Part shown: piece by piece, positions 63,389 through 64,000 of the stretch
How positions within the stretch are numbered: position 1 is the stretch's first letter
How the letters are laid out: the number at the start of each line of letters is the position of its first letter
Assembly: GCA_021789995.1 (NCBI GenBank)
Contig: JAJYIQ010000002.1
Coordinates: 158,597-222,596 of the forward strand
Length of the DNA stretch: 64,000 nt
Origin: a bacterium
Lineage (GTDB): Bacteria; Patescibacteriota; Microgenomatia; UBA1406; GWC2-37-13
Direction: 5' to 3'
The notes under the pieces: model-generated
The model's database searches: none
Seen by the model: only the letters and a program-made list of their open reading frames with translations
What the model was told of the DNA's origin: nothing
Translations under genes and position numbers: made by a program

Positions 63389-64000
63389 AAGGAGGTGATC
63401 CATCCGCTCCTTCCAGAACGGATACCTTGTTACGACTTAACCCCCATCGCCGGATAAATCCTCTCCGCCTAAGGCGGATTCAAATTTTTCCGACTTTGTT
63501 GGCTTGACGGGCGGTGTGTGCAAGAGGCAAGAACGTATTCACCGCGGCATAGCTGATCCGCGATTACTACCAATTCCGCGTTCATGAGGTCGGGTTGCAG
63601 ACCTCAATCCCCACTGAGAACAGTTTTGAGGATTTGCATACCGTTGCCGGCTAGCAAAACCCGTTGTTCCTGTCCATTGTAACATGTGTGTAGCCCAGGG
63701 TATAAGGACCATGCTGACTTGACGTCTGCCCCTCCTTCCTTCCCGACAAAGTCGGGACCGTTTCCTGTGACAGATTTAACACAGGATAGGGGTTGCGCTC
63801 GTTGTCCCACTTAAGGGCACTCCTCACGGAACGAGCTGACGACAGCCATGCAGCACCTGTCCAAGCCTTCTTGCGAATTTTCCATGTTTCCATGAAATAG
63901 GACGCTTGGATGTCAAACCCTGGTGAGGTTCTTCGGTTCGTTTCGAATTGAACCACATGTTCCACTGGTTGTGTGCCTCCCCGCCAATTCCTTTGAGTTT
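63389..64000 (-). rRNA. rrs: 16S rRNA, 3' part (5' end outside window)
   Basis: On the plus strand GGAGGTGATC at 63391 is the complement of the 3' tail carrying the anti-Shine-Dalgarno sequence. TACCTTGTTACGACTT, GACGGGCGGTGTGTGCAA, CGAGCTGACGACAGCCATGC and, at the window edge, CCGCCAATTCCTTTGAGTTT are universal 16S segments. The window thus covers about E. coli positions 907-1542. No 23S gene follows downstream. The exact 3' end is set by analogy. Confidence 0.96.

Overview
The window looks like a piece of a small-genome bacterium of the Candidate Phyla Radiation (Patescibacteria), perhaps Microgenomates-like. The rank is inferred from gene content only. Supporting signs are: rpsF-ssb-rpsR without rplI (bL9) after it; short versions of EF-Ts, DnaX and a release factor; rpsB-tsf-frr-rseP-proS without the usual pyrH, uppS, cdsA and dxr; overlapping genes throughout; and a 16S rRNA gene with no 23S gene downstream. 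Many genes end in TGA and tryptophan is TGG, so UGA is a stop codon here and not glycine. The 16S tail keeps an intact anti-Shine-Dalgarno sequence.

Layout. 1-4.5 kb (+): methyl-cycle genes (PfkB-type kinase, ahcY, then a SAM riboswitch with terminator before a small ORF and metK), followed by an FMN riboswitch driving an EamA transporter and a stand-alone riboflavin kinase. 4.5-7.7 kb (+): pyk and lepA. 7.6-15.9 kb (-): gyrB-ppa-gyrA, folD-miaA and rpmE, rplJ-rplL. 16-25.2 kb: an anchored hypothetical protein, a release factor lacking domain 1, hisS, an ABC exporter, a group with HtrA and Ctp proteases, and rpsF-ssb-rpsR. 25-33 kb: a GT-C glycosyltransferase, a SIMPL protein, a three-gene ABC-2 exporter, a MurF-like ligase, cysS and tRNA-Pro. 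33-39 kb: a SufT-like protein, RNase J-recR, and rpsU-ybeY-dnaX-ybaB-prs. 39-47.7 kb (-): a DHH-like protein, proS, two NMP-kinase-like paralogues, rseP, frr, tsf, rpsB, galU, an Ig-like secreted protein and a deoxyribosyltransferase-dTMP kinase fusion. 47.7-54 kb (-): a cellulose-like polysaccharide cluster (GH5, GT-C, BcsA-like GT2, GH8, Thr/Pro-rich membrane protein). 54-60.5 kb: a membrane-anchored Clp ATPase, a tandem ATP-grasp protein, an EpmA-like synthetase and a SPASM radical SAM enzyme. 60.5-64 kb: a tRNA cluster, an MgtE-N/CBS protein with an NRAMP-type transporter, and the 3' part of 16S rRNA.

The strongest unexpected signals are these. (1) A tRNA-Ile(GAU) gene is split in its anticodon loop by a 110-nt insert that itself holds a second complete tRNA-Ile(GAU). 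(2) Palindromic elements lie inside protein-coding genes: a 36-bp near-palindrome in both lepA and the radical SAM gene, and TGTCAT-ended elements in miaA and a glycosyltransferase gene. (3) A -10 box, often of the extended TGn type, sits 6-8 nt before the start codon at many operon heads, which predicts widespread leaderless mRNAs. (4) Two riboswitches and several accessory gene sets may represent little-described systems. All functional calls come from reading motifs; no database search was run.
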